NCBI GenBank assembly: GCA_046263155.1
Contig: JBHELF010000135.1
Span: 1 to 8,017 of the forward strand
Direction of reading: 5' to 3'
Length of the DNA stretch: 8,017 nt
Source: DATADF01 sp046263155
GTDB lineage: Bacteria; Actinomycetota; CADDZG01; WHSQ01
Shown here: piece after piece, positions 1-5,696 of the stretch
Numbering within the stretch: position 1 is the stretch's first letter
Layout: every line of letters starts with the position of its first letter
Translations under genes and position numbers: made by a program
Notes under the pieces: generated by a model
Database searches by the model: none
What the model saw: only the letters and a program-made list of their open reading frames with translations
What the model was told of the DNA's origin: nothing

Positions 1-1
1 C

Positions 2-436
2 CCTCTCCTGCGCGCGCTGCGCGTCGACAAGATGACCCTCGCCGCGCTCGAGGCAACACTGGATCTGTACCTCGAGGGCGAGTTCACGGCGCTGCCGCTC
101 TGGGGCCTCGCCACCACGACCTCTGACGAGCTCGAGGGTCGAGCGGTCGCGTTGGCGCGCCGGCTTGTCGATGAACTGTCCGATGTAAAGGCCGAGGCGA
201 TCGCGCTTCGCTCCGTCACGGGCGGCGGTTCGCTGCCGGGGACGGAGTTGTCTTCCTGGGGGGTTGCGCTATCCCATCCGACGAAGGCGGCCGACGAGAT
301 CGCTCGTGGACTCCGGGCAGCTCCCGTTCCTGTGGTTGCCCGGGTAGAGGAGGCCCGCTTGGTCCTCGACCTCCGCACCGTCTTCCCCGTCCAAGACGAG
401 GCCCTACTGTCGGCTCTCGTCCACGCCCTCGCCTAA
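2..436 (+). CDS. selA: L-seryl-tRNA(Sec) selenium transferase, C-terminal part (5' end outside window)
   Basis: SelA is a PLP-dependent cytoplasmic enzyme that converts seryl-tRNA(Sec) to selenocysteyl-tRNA(Sec) using selenophosphate. Only the last 144 residues are present; the reading frame is open at the left edge. The visible part opens with RALRVDKMTLAALEATLDLY, the conserved stretch just after the PLP-lysine region in SelA. It continues with the small C-terminal domain, including GGGSLPGTELSSW and RLVLDLRTVFP, both typical of the family. It ends with TAA at 434-436. The next plus-strand gene is selB, which supports the call, but an antiparallel gene lies between them. The PLP-binding lysine would lie upstream and cannot be checked here. 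The 79 bp between this stop and the converging gene at 516 contain no convincing terminator. Confidence 0.94.
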   Translation, partial: PLLRALRVDKMTLAALEATLDLYLEGEFTALPLWGLATTTSDELEGRAVALARRLVDELSDVKAEAIALRSVTGGGSLPGTELSSWGVALSHPTKAADEIARGLRAAPVPVVARVEEARLVLDLRTVFPVQDEALLSALVHALA

Positions 437-515
437 CGCGCCACCTTCTTCGCTAAGCCGATGTGCGCCATCGCATTCGCCACGCGCTCTTCAGGCGTCA
501 CAACGCAATTGATCG

Positions 516-1469
516 TCATGGAAAAAGACCCGGAGTAACCAAGGAACGAAGAACCCGAACTACGTACTCGGGCTCGTCCAAATCCGCCGCCGTAAAGCGA
601 AGCACGGTCCATCCCAACCGCTTGAGCTCGTTGTCGCGCCTGCGGTCGCGCTGCATCGCCTCTCTGCCAAAGTGATGCTCGAGACTGTCAATCTCGATCA
701 CTAATTTCGCTTCCGGGTACGCAAAGTCCACCCGGCCGACAGATCGCTTCCCGTCTCTGATCCACAGCTGGCGACGGGGCTCGGGAAGGCCTGCGCGACG
801 AACAATGGCCAGGAACGTTGTCTCGAGTGGGCTGCCCGTCACCGACGCCCCCGCTGTCCTGTCTTTGACGAGGCGCCTGAGAGACCCAATCCCCCGAAAT
901 GGCCGGTTGTCGATCCGATCCAGGCAAGACCTAACACGAGACAGGTTCGTAATTCTCTTGCGCAAGGCTGAATCAAGCGCTGCTTCAAGGGCTTGCGCCG
1001 AAACGACCGCCGCGAGATCAACGAGCGTACGTTCACTCGACGTAAGCGGCAGGCGGCCATGAGAGCTGAGGTCTGAAGGGGGCATGAACCGAGTGCGATG
1101 GATTTTGAACTCGGCGAGTCGGAGGCCTCCGGAAGCAAAGGGAACCGTGATCTCCAGCTTTCCCGGGACAATCCCATCCAGGTTCCAAATCGCGCCCGCA
1201 GCTCTGTGCGATACGGCCGCAATCTTTGCCTTAAGACAGGCTGCCATCAAGCATTTGAGCCACGGATCCCCAATGCGCTCCGTCGAGTAGATGGCTGGAA
1301 AGACGCGCTGCCACTCACCCCGGCGCACCCGACGCCAAATCGAGCTCTCGCTCAGTCCGGCCTCTCTGGCTTGATCCCGCGTCAGGATGCCGAACTGTTG
1401 CGCGGCGATGTGTCGACAGATGGAGTCGGGGGAGGTTGTGACCCCGGGGGTGCGCTGAGCGAACACCAT
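516..1469 (-). CDS. Winged-helix (AbiEi antitoxin-like) protein with C-terminal DUF559/Vsr-like nuclease domain
   Basis: The 317-residue protein has two parts. Residues about 17-62 (IAAQQFGILTRDQAREAGLS, then SIWRRVRRGEWQRVFPAIYS) match the N-terminal winged helix of AbiEi-type antitoxins and related regulators. Residues about 213-310 match the DUF559 fold, a Vsr/PD-(D/E)XK-like endonuclease domain. They show SPLET (Glu216), RVDFAYPEAKLVIEID (Asp248, Glu259, Asp261), a following His pair at 265-266, and a basic RDRRRDNELKRLGW helix leading into the last strand. All expected acidic residues are present, so the nuclease may be active; that is inferred. Such fusions are common in high-GC bacteria and functionally uncharacterised. 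The ATG at 1469 has no clear ribosome-binding site; GTG 1466 is an alternative. No AbiEii-type toxin gene is adjacent. It lies antiparallel between selA and selB. Its leader holds a c-di-GMP-I aptamer and a terminator, so its expression is probably controlled by attenuation. Confidence 0.86.
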   Translation of the reverse strand: MVFAQRTPGVTTSPDSICRHIAAQQFGILTRDQAREAGLSESSIWRRVRRGEWQRVFPAIYSTERIGDPWLKCLMAACLKAKIAAVSHRAAGAIWNLDGIVPGKLEITVPFASGGLRLAEFKIHRTRFMPPSDLSSHGRLPLTSSERTLVDLAAVVSAQALEAALDSALRKRITNLSRVRSCLDRIDNRPFRGIGSLRRLVKDRTAGASVTGSPLETTFLAIVRRAGLPEPRRQLWIRDGKRSVGRVDFAYPEAKLVIEIDSLEHHFGREAMQRDRRRDNELKRLGWTVLRFTAADLDEPEYVVRVLRSLVTPGLFP

Positions 1470-1502
1470 GCATCACAAAGACCATGAAAACCGCGATCTG
1501 GC

Positions 1503-1518
1503 TGTGAGCTGCGTCACG
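1503..1518. promoter_or_regulatory. CRP/FNR-family-like palindrome, TGTGA-N6-TCACG
   Basis: The plus strand reads TGTGAGCTGCGTCACG. This matches 9 of the 10 defined bases of the CRP consensus TGTGA-N6-TCACA. It lies between the minus-strand terminator and the start of the nuclease gene, 34-49 bp upstream of its ATG at 1469. That is a position where a CRP-type regulator could act on a promoter for the gene. A tandem GTGACG on the minus strand overlaps it. The match is seen directly; binding by any regulator is inference, and no clear -10/-35 pair was found beside it. Confidence 0.35.
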
Positions 1519-1527
1519 TCACGAGCC

Positions 1528-1566
1528 AAAAAAGAAAGGAAGCGGCCGGGGGCAGCGGCCGCTTCC
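1528..1566 (-). terminator. Strong Rho-independent terminator in the leader of the nuclease gene
   Basis: On the minus strand an 11-bp perfect GC-rich stem (GGAAGCGGCCG at 1566-1556 with its complement at 1548-1538) encloses a 7-nt loop. It is followed at once by TTTCTTTTTT (1537-1528), the classic intrinsic terminator layout. The plus strand has no T-run after the same stem, so it works leftward only. It sits about 160 nt downstream of the c-di-GMP-I aptamer and about 58 bp upstream of the nuclease ATG. It ends either a short riboswitch RNA or an attenuated mRNA leader. No same-strand protein gene ends just before it. Confidence 0.9.
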
Positions 1567-1724
1567 CTTCGCTCCAGTTGCCGGAACAAATGATGTTCCG
1601 GTAGGGGGTTTAGACGCTTCGAGGACGTCCGGAAACTGCACTGGCTAGAAGTGCAGCGCATCGGACTACGAAGAGACCGAGTTCGGTCGCTGTGCCACCG
1701 AGTCCCAACTCTCTCCGCCCTCCT
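1567..1724 (-). other. Structured RNA segment between aptamer and terminator (putative expression platform)
   Basis: This stretch carries no recognisable protein gene. Read on the minus strand it can form several hairpins. GGACT (1705-1701) pairs with AGTCC (1667-1663), enclosing GACCG-AACT-CGGTC (1688-1675). A perfect 7-bp stem lies at 1656-1650/1642-1636 with a 7-nt loop. A perfect 8-bp stem lies at 1601-1594/1588-1581 with a 5-nt loop. A competing hairpin GAGT-TGGG-ACTC (1710-1702 region) would exclude the first pairing. GTTGG (1709-1705) can also pair with CCAAC near the 5' strand of the aptamer. These mutually exclusive pairings are what an expression platform needs, but the switching mechanism is inference. 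An AGGAGG directly after the aptamer could instead be a ribosome-binding site. Confidence 0.5.
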
Positions 1725-1815
1725 TTTCGGTAGCTGGGCGGCCTCCGGCGGGAGTGGAGGCCCCTGGCTTTGCGTCCCCGCCTCACAGCGGGTTTGCCCT
1801 TTCGTTGGAGCTACT
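1725..1815 (-). promoter_or_regulatory. Cyclic-di-GMP-I (GEMM-I) riboswitch aptamer
   Basis: The minus strand carries the GEMM-I hallmarks in order. AGGGCAAACC starts at 1800. A hairpin CCCGC-U-GUGA-G-GCGGG (1792-1777) is capped by a GNRA tetraloop. Then comes GGGACGCAAAGCC, the most conserved part of the family, including the A that stacks between the two guanines of the ligand. A second stem GGCCTCC/GGAGGCC (1762-1756 with 1746-1740) has a 9-nt loop. The 3' strand is GCTACCGA. The closing stem is GTAGCT (1814-1809) with AGCTAC (1735-1730). The tract that tells c-di-GMP from 3',3'-cGAMP types keeps all its G residues, so c-di-GMP is the expected ligand. Downstream lie a structured segment, a terminator and the DUF559 nuclease gene. 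No convincing minus-strand promoter was identified; it should lie right of about 1815. Confidence 0.93.
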
Positions 1816-1834
1816 GAGGGTATCGGCGGTGGGG

Positions 1835-1852
1835 CCAATTTCCTTTAATTGG
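1835..1852. repeat. Inverted repeat CCAATT-N6-AATTGG in the divergent control region
   Basis: A perfect 6-bp inverted repeat with a 6-bp T/C-rich spacer lies between the start of the minus-strand riboswitch RNA and selB on the plus strand. The region around it is AT-rich for this genome (29 G+C in 60 bases at 1861-1920 by hand count). The right arm overlaps the candidate -35 of selB. The layout resembles an operator for a dimeric regulator, or a hairpin at the 5' end of the minus-strand transcript. The repeat is seen directly; its role is inferred. Confidence 0.45.
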
Positions 1853-1877
1853 AAACAGGGTGTCGCGAAATTAGAAA
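1849..1877 (+). promoter_or_regulatory. Candidate sigma-70-type promoter for selB
   Basis: TTGGAA (1849-1854) and TAGAAA (1872-1877) are separated by 17 bp, each matching 4 of 6 consensus bases. This is the best -35/-10 pair seen upstream of selB. It places a start site near 1884 and a leader of about 65 nt to the GTG at 1949. The -35 overlaps the inverted repeat at 1835-1852, so a protein bound there could block it. Such weak matches also arise by chance. Confidence 0.3.
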
Positions 1878-1948
1878 TCAGTCGAAGGGTGCAAATGGTC
1901 GCCCTCATCTCAATTCGGTCGCAGGTTCGCCCACGGGCCCCGCGGAGG

Positions 1949-3790
1949 GTGAAAGATGCGCGCGTGCACGTAATCGGGACCGCGGGTCACGTCGACCACG
2001 GAAAGTCGACGCTGGTCGAGCGGCTGACGGGGATGGATCCGGATCGGTTCGCGGAGGAGAAAGCTCGCGGCCTGACGATCGATCTCGGTTTCGCCTGGCT
2101 GACCCTGCCCTCGGGCGGGGAGGTGGGGATCATCGACGTGCCCGGCCACGAGCGTTTCATCAAGAACATGCTTGCCGGTGCCGGCGGCATCACCCTCTGC
2201 CTCTTCGTGGTGGCGGCCAACGAGGGCTGGAAACCACAGTCGGCCGAGCATCTGGGGATCTTGAACGTCCTCGGTATCCGTGCCGGCGTGGTCGCCCTGA
2301 CTAAAAGCGACGCCCTGGATTCCTCAGCCACCGACACGGCGGTCGCGGCGGTCCGGGAACATCTCGCCCCCTCTACGCTCGCGGCGGCACCCGTCGTGCC
2401 TTGCTCGGCGCTGACCGGAGCCGGCATCGATCGGCTTATCGAGGCCCTGGATGAGGTGGTTTCAAAGACGCCGCCGGCCCCGGACCTCGACCGCCCTCGT
2501 CTGTGGGTCGACCGCGTGTTCACCGTCGCGGGAGCGGGGACGGTCGTGACCGGCACTCTGGCCGGAGGCAGTCTCGCCGTCGGCGACGAGGTCGAGATCA
2601 CCCCCGAACGACACCGGGCGCGGGTGCGAACGATCCAGACCCACAAGAAAGAGGTGTCGGAGATCGGACCCGGCAATCGGGTGGCGCTGAATCTCGCGGG
2701 AGTCGATCGAGACGCGATCGCTCGAGGCCATGCCGTCGTGCGGCCCGGCGCCTGGCGGGTGACGAACCGAATCGACTCTCTGGTGGAGGTGCTGGATCCG
2801 GCGATCACTGAGGTGGAGCACCGTCTCGAGGAAAAGGGGGCTCATCTTCTTTACGCGGGGTCTGCCGAGACGCCCGTCAACCTCAAGCTGTTGGACGGCG
2901 AGCGCATACCTCCAGGAGCGAGTGGCTTCGCGCAGCTGAAGTTGCGCGAGTCGCTTCCGCTGGCGCGCGGAGATCGCTTTGTGTTGCGCGACGCCGGACG
3001 GGTGCTCACCTTCGGCGGCGGAACGGTGGTGGACCCACTCGCCCCGCCGGCGCGACGCGGTGATCGCGAGCGCATCGAACTCCTTTCGAACCTGGCGCAA
3101 ACCTCGGACGAGGAAGCCGTCGCCGCCCTCGTGGGGGCCGCGGGCATGCTGCCGACGACCGATGTCATTGCACGGGTCGGCTCCGAAGTTCCCTCGGACG
3201 TCACGCGGCTCGGCTCGCTCCTGGTATCTCCGTCACGCCTCGAGGAGCTGCACGAGAAGGTCCGCTCCACGCTCGCGGCGCACCACGCCACCTTTCCGCT
3301 CCAACGTGGGATGCCGCGAACGCAACTGCGCACGACGATGGATCTGGCCGACGACGCCTTCGAACAGTTGTTGACCAGCGCGGAGGGCGTGGTGAGCGAG
3401 GGTCCGGTCGTCCACCTTGCCGGCCATGAAGTTGAGCTGGATCCGGACCAGAAAAGGGTGCGCGGAGAGATCCTCGCCCGGATCGACCGCGCCGGGTTCG
3501 CTCCTCCGCTGGCATCGGAGTTGGAGGCCGATCCTGCGCTGCTGCGCTCGCTCACCGAATCCGGCGAGCTGGTGAAGATCGGCGACTTCTATCTCACCGC
3601 GGATCGAGCCGCCGAGGGGCGCTCGACGGTGCGCGCCGAGATCGTGGCTTCGGGCCCCCTCACGGTGGCGAGAATCCGTGACCTGCTCGGAACCTCACGG
3701 AAGTACGCGGTCCCGCTCTGCGAATGGCTGGACTCGACGGGCGCCACCCGCCGACAGGGAGATGTGCGCATGCTCGGGCCGAATCCCTGA
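1949..3790 (+). CDS. selB: Selenocysteine-specific translation elongation factor SelB
   Basis: SelB is a GTPase that brings Sec-tRNA(Sec) to the ribosome at UGA codons followed by a SECIS hairpin. From GTG 1949 the protein has 613 residues, the usual family length. GTPase motifs are intact: GHVDHGKS (13-20), GLTID (Thr43), DVPGHE (63-68), TKSD (118-121) and CSALTGAG (about 156-163). Two EF-Tu-like beta-barrels follow, then C-terminal winged helices. The last one (GPLTVARIRDLLGTSRKYAV, then LCEWLDSTGATRRQGDVRML) is the typical SECIS-RNA-binding module. The usual AADEG after the DVPGH motif reads AANEG (89-93). The frame stays open back to 1754, but the extension overlaps the riboswitch and has no SelB likeness. 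GTG 1949 or GTG 1964 fits homologues best. ATG 1895 has the better ribosome-binding site (GAAGGG, 5-nt gap) but would add 18 non-conserved residues. It converges with the next gene, with 2 bp between stops. Confidence 0.95.
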   Translation: MKDARVHVIGTAGHVDHGKSTLVERLTGMDPDRFAEEKARGLTIDLGFAWLTLPSGGEVGIIDVPGHERFIKNMLAGAGGITLCLFVVAANEGWKPQSAEHLGILNVLGIRAGVVALTKSDALDSSATDTAVAAVREHLAPSTLAAAPVVPCSALTGAGIDRLIEALDEVVSKTPPAPDLDRPRLWVDRVFTVAGAGTVVTGTLAGGSLAVGDEVEITPERHRARVRTIQTHKKEVSEIGPGNRVALNLAGVDRDAIARGHAVVRPGAWRVTNRIDSLVEVLDPAITEVEHRLEEKGAHLLYAGSAETPVNLKLLDGERIPPGASGFAQLKLRESLPLARGDRFVLRDAGRVLTFGGGTVVDPLAPPARRGDRERIELLSNLAQTSDEEAVAALVGAAGMLPTTDVIARVGSEVPSDVTRLGSLLVSPSRLEELHEKVRSTLAAHHATFPLQRGMPRTQLRTTMDLADDAFEQLLTSAEGVVSEGPVVHLAGHEVELDPDQKRVRGEILARIDRAGFAPPLASELEADPALLRSLTESGELVKIGDFYLTADRAAEGRSTVRAEIVASGPLTVARIRDLLGTSRKYAVPLCEWLDSTGATRRQGDVRMLGPNP

Positions 3791-3792
3791 CG

Positions 3793-4452
3793 CTACGCGG
3801 TGGTGCAGGAGCTGCCCGCGGCCGGGATGCAGTTGAAAGTGAGCTGCGACGCGGCGTCTGCCGAGTCGTAGAAAACGCGCACCTGGCCGGCTTGAGGATC
3901 GCTCGGACCTCCATTTATGTGTAGCTGCACGATGAAGCGACCGACCACTTCAAACTCCACGTCCTCGAAGATCACCTCGGTCGTACCCTCTCCAGCGGTT
4001 GGGACTATGACGGCCTGAGCTGCTGCCTGTGAAGCCTCGTCGCCGCATCCGCCCGAGGGGTCCGGGTAGATGACCGCAGTCAGCCTGCTATCCGGAAGCG
4101 ACAGAGTGTTCAAGGTGAGCTTCATTTCACCCACGACTGTGCCGGTCAAGGCTCCGACCCATACCGGGAGAAGACCATTGCCCGAGCACTCGGGATTCGG
4201 GGTCACGCCGCCGTTCAGGACGTTGACCGACTTCGCCTGGCCGGAACCAGGTTCCTCGGCGTCCATCGGGCGATAGAAGTCGTTGAGCCATCCGTCGGGC
4301 GTCTCAAACTCGCCGAGCGGCTGAGTCCCGTGCAGGTAGTACGTCACCGCGATGGGCTTCGGCTTCTTCTTCCCTTTCTTGGCTGCCGCGGGGGTCGCCA
4401 CCGCGCCCACCACCAGGGCCAAGCCTGCGACGATGCAGATGAGCTTTCGCAC
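3793..4452 (-). CDS. Small secreted protein of unknown function
   Basis: This 219-residue protein is not a family I recognise. It begins with a Sec signal peptide: MRKLICIVAGLALVVGAVAT, with likely cleavage after PAAA at residue 24. A very basic KKGKKKPKPI linker follows the cleavage site. The mature part is rich in alternating hydrophobic residues and Gly/Pro turns (for example GEMKLTLNTLSLPDSRLTAV and EVIFEDVEFEVVGRFIVQLH), which suggests a beta-sandwich. Four cysteines of the mature protein (89, 136, 208, 216) could form two disulfides outside the cell. The start is GTG at 4452 with a good AGGAG five to six bases upstream. It lies 53 bp downstream of the carboxylate-amine ligase gene on the same strand and may share its transcript. 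The divergent unit across 5697-5859 also encodes secreted proteins. Extracellular location is well supported; function is open. Confidence 0.82.
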   Translation of the reverse strand: MRKLICIVAGLALVVGAVATPAAAKKGKKKPKPIAVTYYLHGTQPLGEFETPDGWLNDFYRPMDAEEPGSGQAKSVNVLNGGVTPNPECSGNGLLPVWVGALTGTVVGEMKLTLNTLSLPDSRLTAVIYPDPSGGCGDEASQAAAQAVIVPTAGEGTTEVIFEDVEFEVVGRFIVQLHINGGPSDPQAGQVRVFYDSADAASQLTFNCIPAAGSSCTTA

Positions 4453-4473
4453 GGGCTCTCCTATCGCTGGAAT

Positions 4474-4503
4474 TGGTCGGCTGCGACGTTCGACGCCGGA
4501 CCA
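4474..4503 (-). other. Intercistronic hairpin between ligase and secreted-protein genes
   Basis: TGGTCGGC (4474-4481) and GCCGGACCA (4495-4503) form an 8-bp stem with one bulged base and a 13-nt loop. The hairpin fills most of the 53-bp gap. No T-run follows on the minus strand, so it is not a standard terminator. It could stabilise or process the downstream message. The pairing is seen; the role is a guess. Confidence 0.3.
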
Positions 4504-4505
4504 GA

Positions 4506-5696
4506 CTAGCCCTGCTCGCCGGCGATGGGACTACCGTGCACCGGCGTTCCCCCGACGAGGTCGGCATCCGGAAGGTTGTTCGGCTGCCCGGCCTTCATCT
4601 CATCCACCAGCAGGTCGACCACGCGCGAGAGGTCCTTGGTCTCGGCATAGACCTCGCGCTGGCGCGTTGCGGACGTTCCTCGCTCGAGGATCTGATTGAC
4701 GCCCAGAAGCTCGTCCAGACAGCCGAGCCGCTCCGCATAGGGCTCGAGTCGCTCAACGAGATCGCCGATCGAACGACGCAATGAGACCAGGTTGCCGTCC
4801 TCGTCCCTGATGATCTCCGCGTCGAGGCCGTAGCGACCGGCCCGCCACTTGTTGTCGCGAATGGTCCATGCCTTGTGCAGAGGCACCTCGAGTCCCGCGT
4901 TGTAACGCTCGGCGAGGTATACGACGAGCGACTGCGCTAGCGCCGTGATCGCGCACAGCTCATCCATCGTCGGGATGCCATCACAGATCCGAAGCTCGAG
5001 CGTGCCGAAGCCGGGATGGGGGCGAATGTCCCACCACACCTCGCGGATGCTTCGAATGGTCCCTGCGCCGATCAAAGTGCGCATGAAGCGTTGGAACTCT
5101 CCCCAGTTCGCGAGCTGGTACGGCAAGCCCGCGGTGGGCAGCGACTCGAAGACCTTCGAGCGCGCCGAGGCAAGCCCCGAATCGCGACCCTGCCAGTAGG
5201 GCGACGACGAGGACAGCGCGAGGAAATGAGGAATAAAGGTCGCAAGACTGTTCGAAACGGCTATCGCTTCCTCGCGCGAGCGGACACCTACATGCGTGTG
5301 TATTCCGAAGATCAGTAGGCGACGCGCCGTCCACTGACACGCCTCGATCAAGCGGTGGTAGCGCGGGTCGGGAGACACGGTTTGGTCGGCCCAGGCCGAG
5401 AACGGATGCGTGCCCGCGCACAAAACTCGGTAACCCATTCGATCCGCAACGTTTATCAAACGCACGAGCTTCTCCGAGAGGTCGCGCCGCACGGCTCCCA
5501 CCGTGGGACAAACGTCTGTGATGACTTCCACGGTGCATTCGAGCAGCTCGTGCTTGTAGCCGGGATGGCCCTCGAGATCGGCGAGGATCTTGGTCGCTGC
5601 CGGCTCCGTCACCAGAGCTCCGGAGGCGTCCACAATCTGGGCCTCGATCTCGACCCCCAGAGTCGGCCTCTCGGATGGGTGGAACACGATGTTCAT
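4506..5696 (-). CDS. YbdK-type carboxylate-amine ligase (glutamate-cysteine ligase family 2)
   Basis: This 396-residue protein belongs to the GCS2 family of ATP-dependent carboxylate-amine ligases. These make a peptide-like bond between a carboxylate such as glutamate and an amine. E. coli YbdK has only weak glutamate-cysteine ligase activity, and the true substrate of most members is unknown. Family signatures seen are GVEIEAQ (14-20, metal-binding Glu), LLECTVEVITD (51-61), HTHVGV (133-138), WWDIRPHPGFGTLELRICDG (221-240) and NKWRAGRYGLDA (282-293). The length is typical, with an extra Gly/Pro-rich tail after about residue 370. The ATG at 5696 has a purine-rich AAGGGG five bases upstream. 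It is the first gene of a leftward unit, followed after 53 bp by a secreted protein gene, and is divergent from the peptidase gene at 5860. No mycothiol or glutathione genes are adjacent to narrow the substrate. Confidence 0.92.
   Translation of the reverse strand: MNIVFHPSERPTLGVEIEAQIVDASGALVTEPAATKILADLEGHPGYKHELLECTVEVITDVCPTVGAVRRDLSEKLVRLINVADRMGYRVLCAGTHPFSAWADQTVSPDPRYHRLIEACQWTARRLLIFGIHTHVGVRSREEAIAVSNSLATFIPHFLALSSSSPYWQGRDSGLASARSKVFESLPTAGLPYQLANWGEFQRFMRTLIGAGTIRSIREVWWDIRPHPGFGTLELRICDGIPTMDELCAITALAQSLVVYLAERYNAGLEVPLHKAWTIRDNKWRAGRYGLDAEIIRDEDGNLVSLRRSIGDLVERLEPYAERLGCLDELLGVNQILERGTSATRQREVYAETKDLSRVVDLLVDEMKAGQPNNLPDADLVGGTPVHGSPIAGEQG

Noticed and set aside
516..518. TGA stop of the nuclease gene as a possible selenocysteine codon, given the nearby sel genes
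   Set aside because: The frame meets another TGA seven codons later, the protein already ends after a complete domain, and no SECIS-like hairpin follows.
1098..1487. Plus-strand open frames opposite the nuclease gene (also 463-675, 805-1062, 1084-1290)
   Set aside because: Shadows of the minus-strand gene, without domain-like sequence.
1636..1656. Hairpin with a CTA in a 7-nt loop on the plus strand, looking like a tRNA anticodon arm
   Set aside because: The stem is 7 bp, not 5-6; there is no matching acceptor, D- or T-arm, and the T-loop motif is absent. It is better explained as a hairpin of the minus-strand leader RNA.
1473..1838. 121-codon minus-strand open frame through the riboswitch and terminator
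   Set aside because: It reads straight through the aptamer and terminator, has a low-complexity composition with no domain pattern, and the RNA elements explain the sequence better.
1754..1948. Upstream extension of the selB frame adding 65 residues
   Set aside because: It overlaps the c-di-GMP-I aptamer and the divergent control region, shows no SelB or domain-like sequence, and SelB proteins normally begin just before GTAGHVDHGKS.
1913..1950. GCAGGTTCG resembling the T-arm of a tRNA-Sec just before selB
   Set aside because: The flanking bases cannot form a T-stem, and no acceptor or anticodon arm lies upstream.
1987..2808. Long minus-strand open frame opposite selB (also 2851-3555)
   Set aside because: Arg/Ser-rich shadow of a high-GC gene in the complementary frame. 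selB is clearly the real gene, and no domain or start signal supports the antisense frame.
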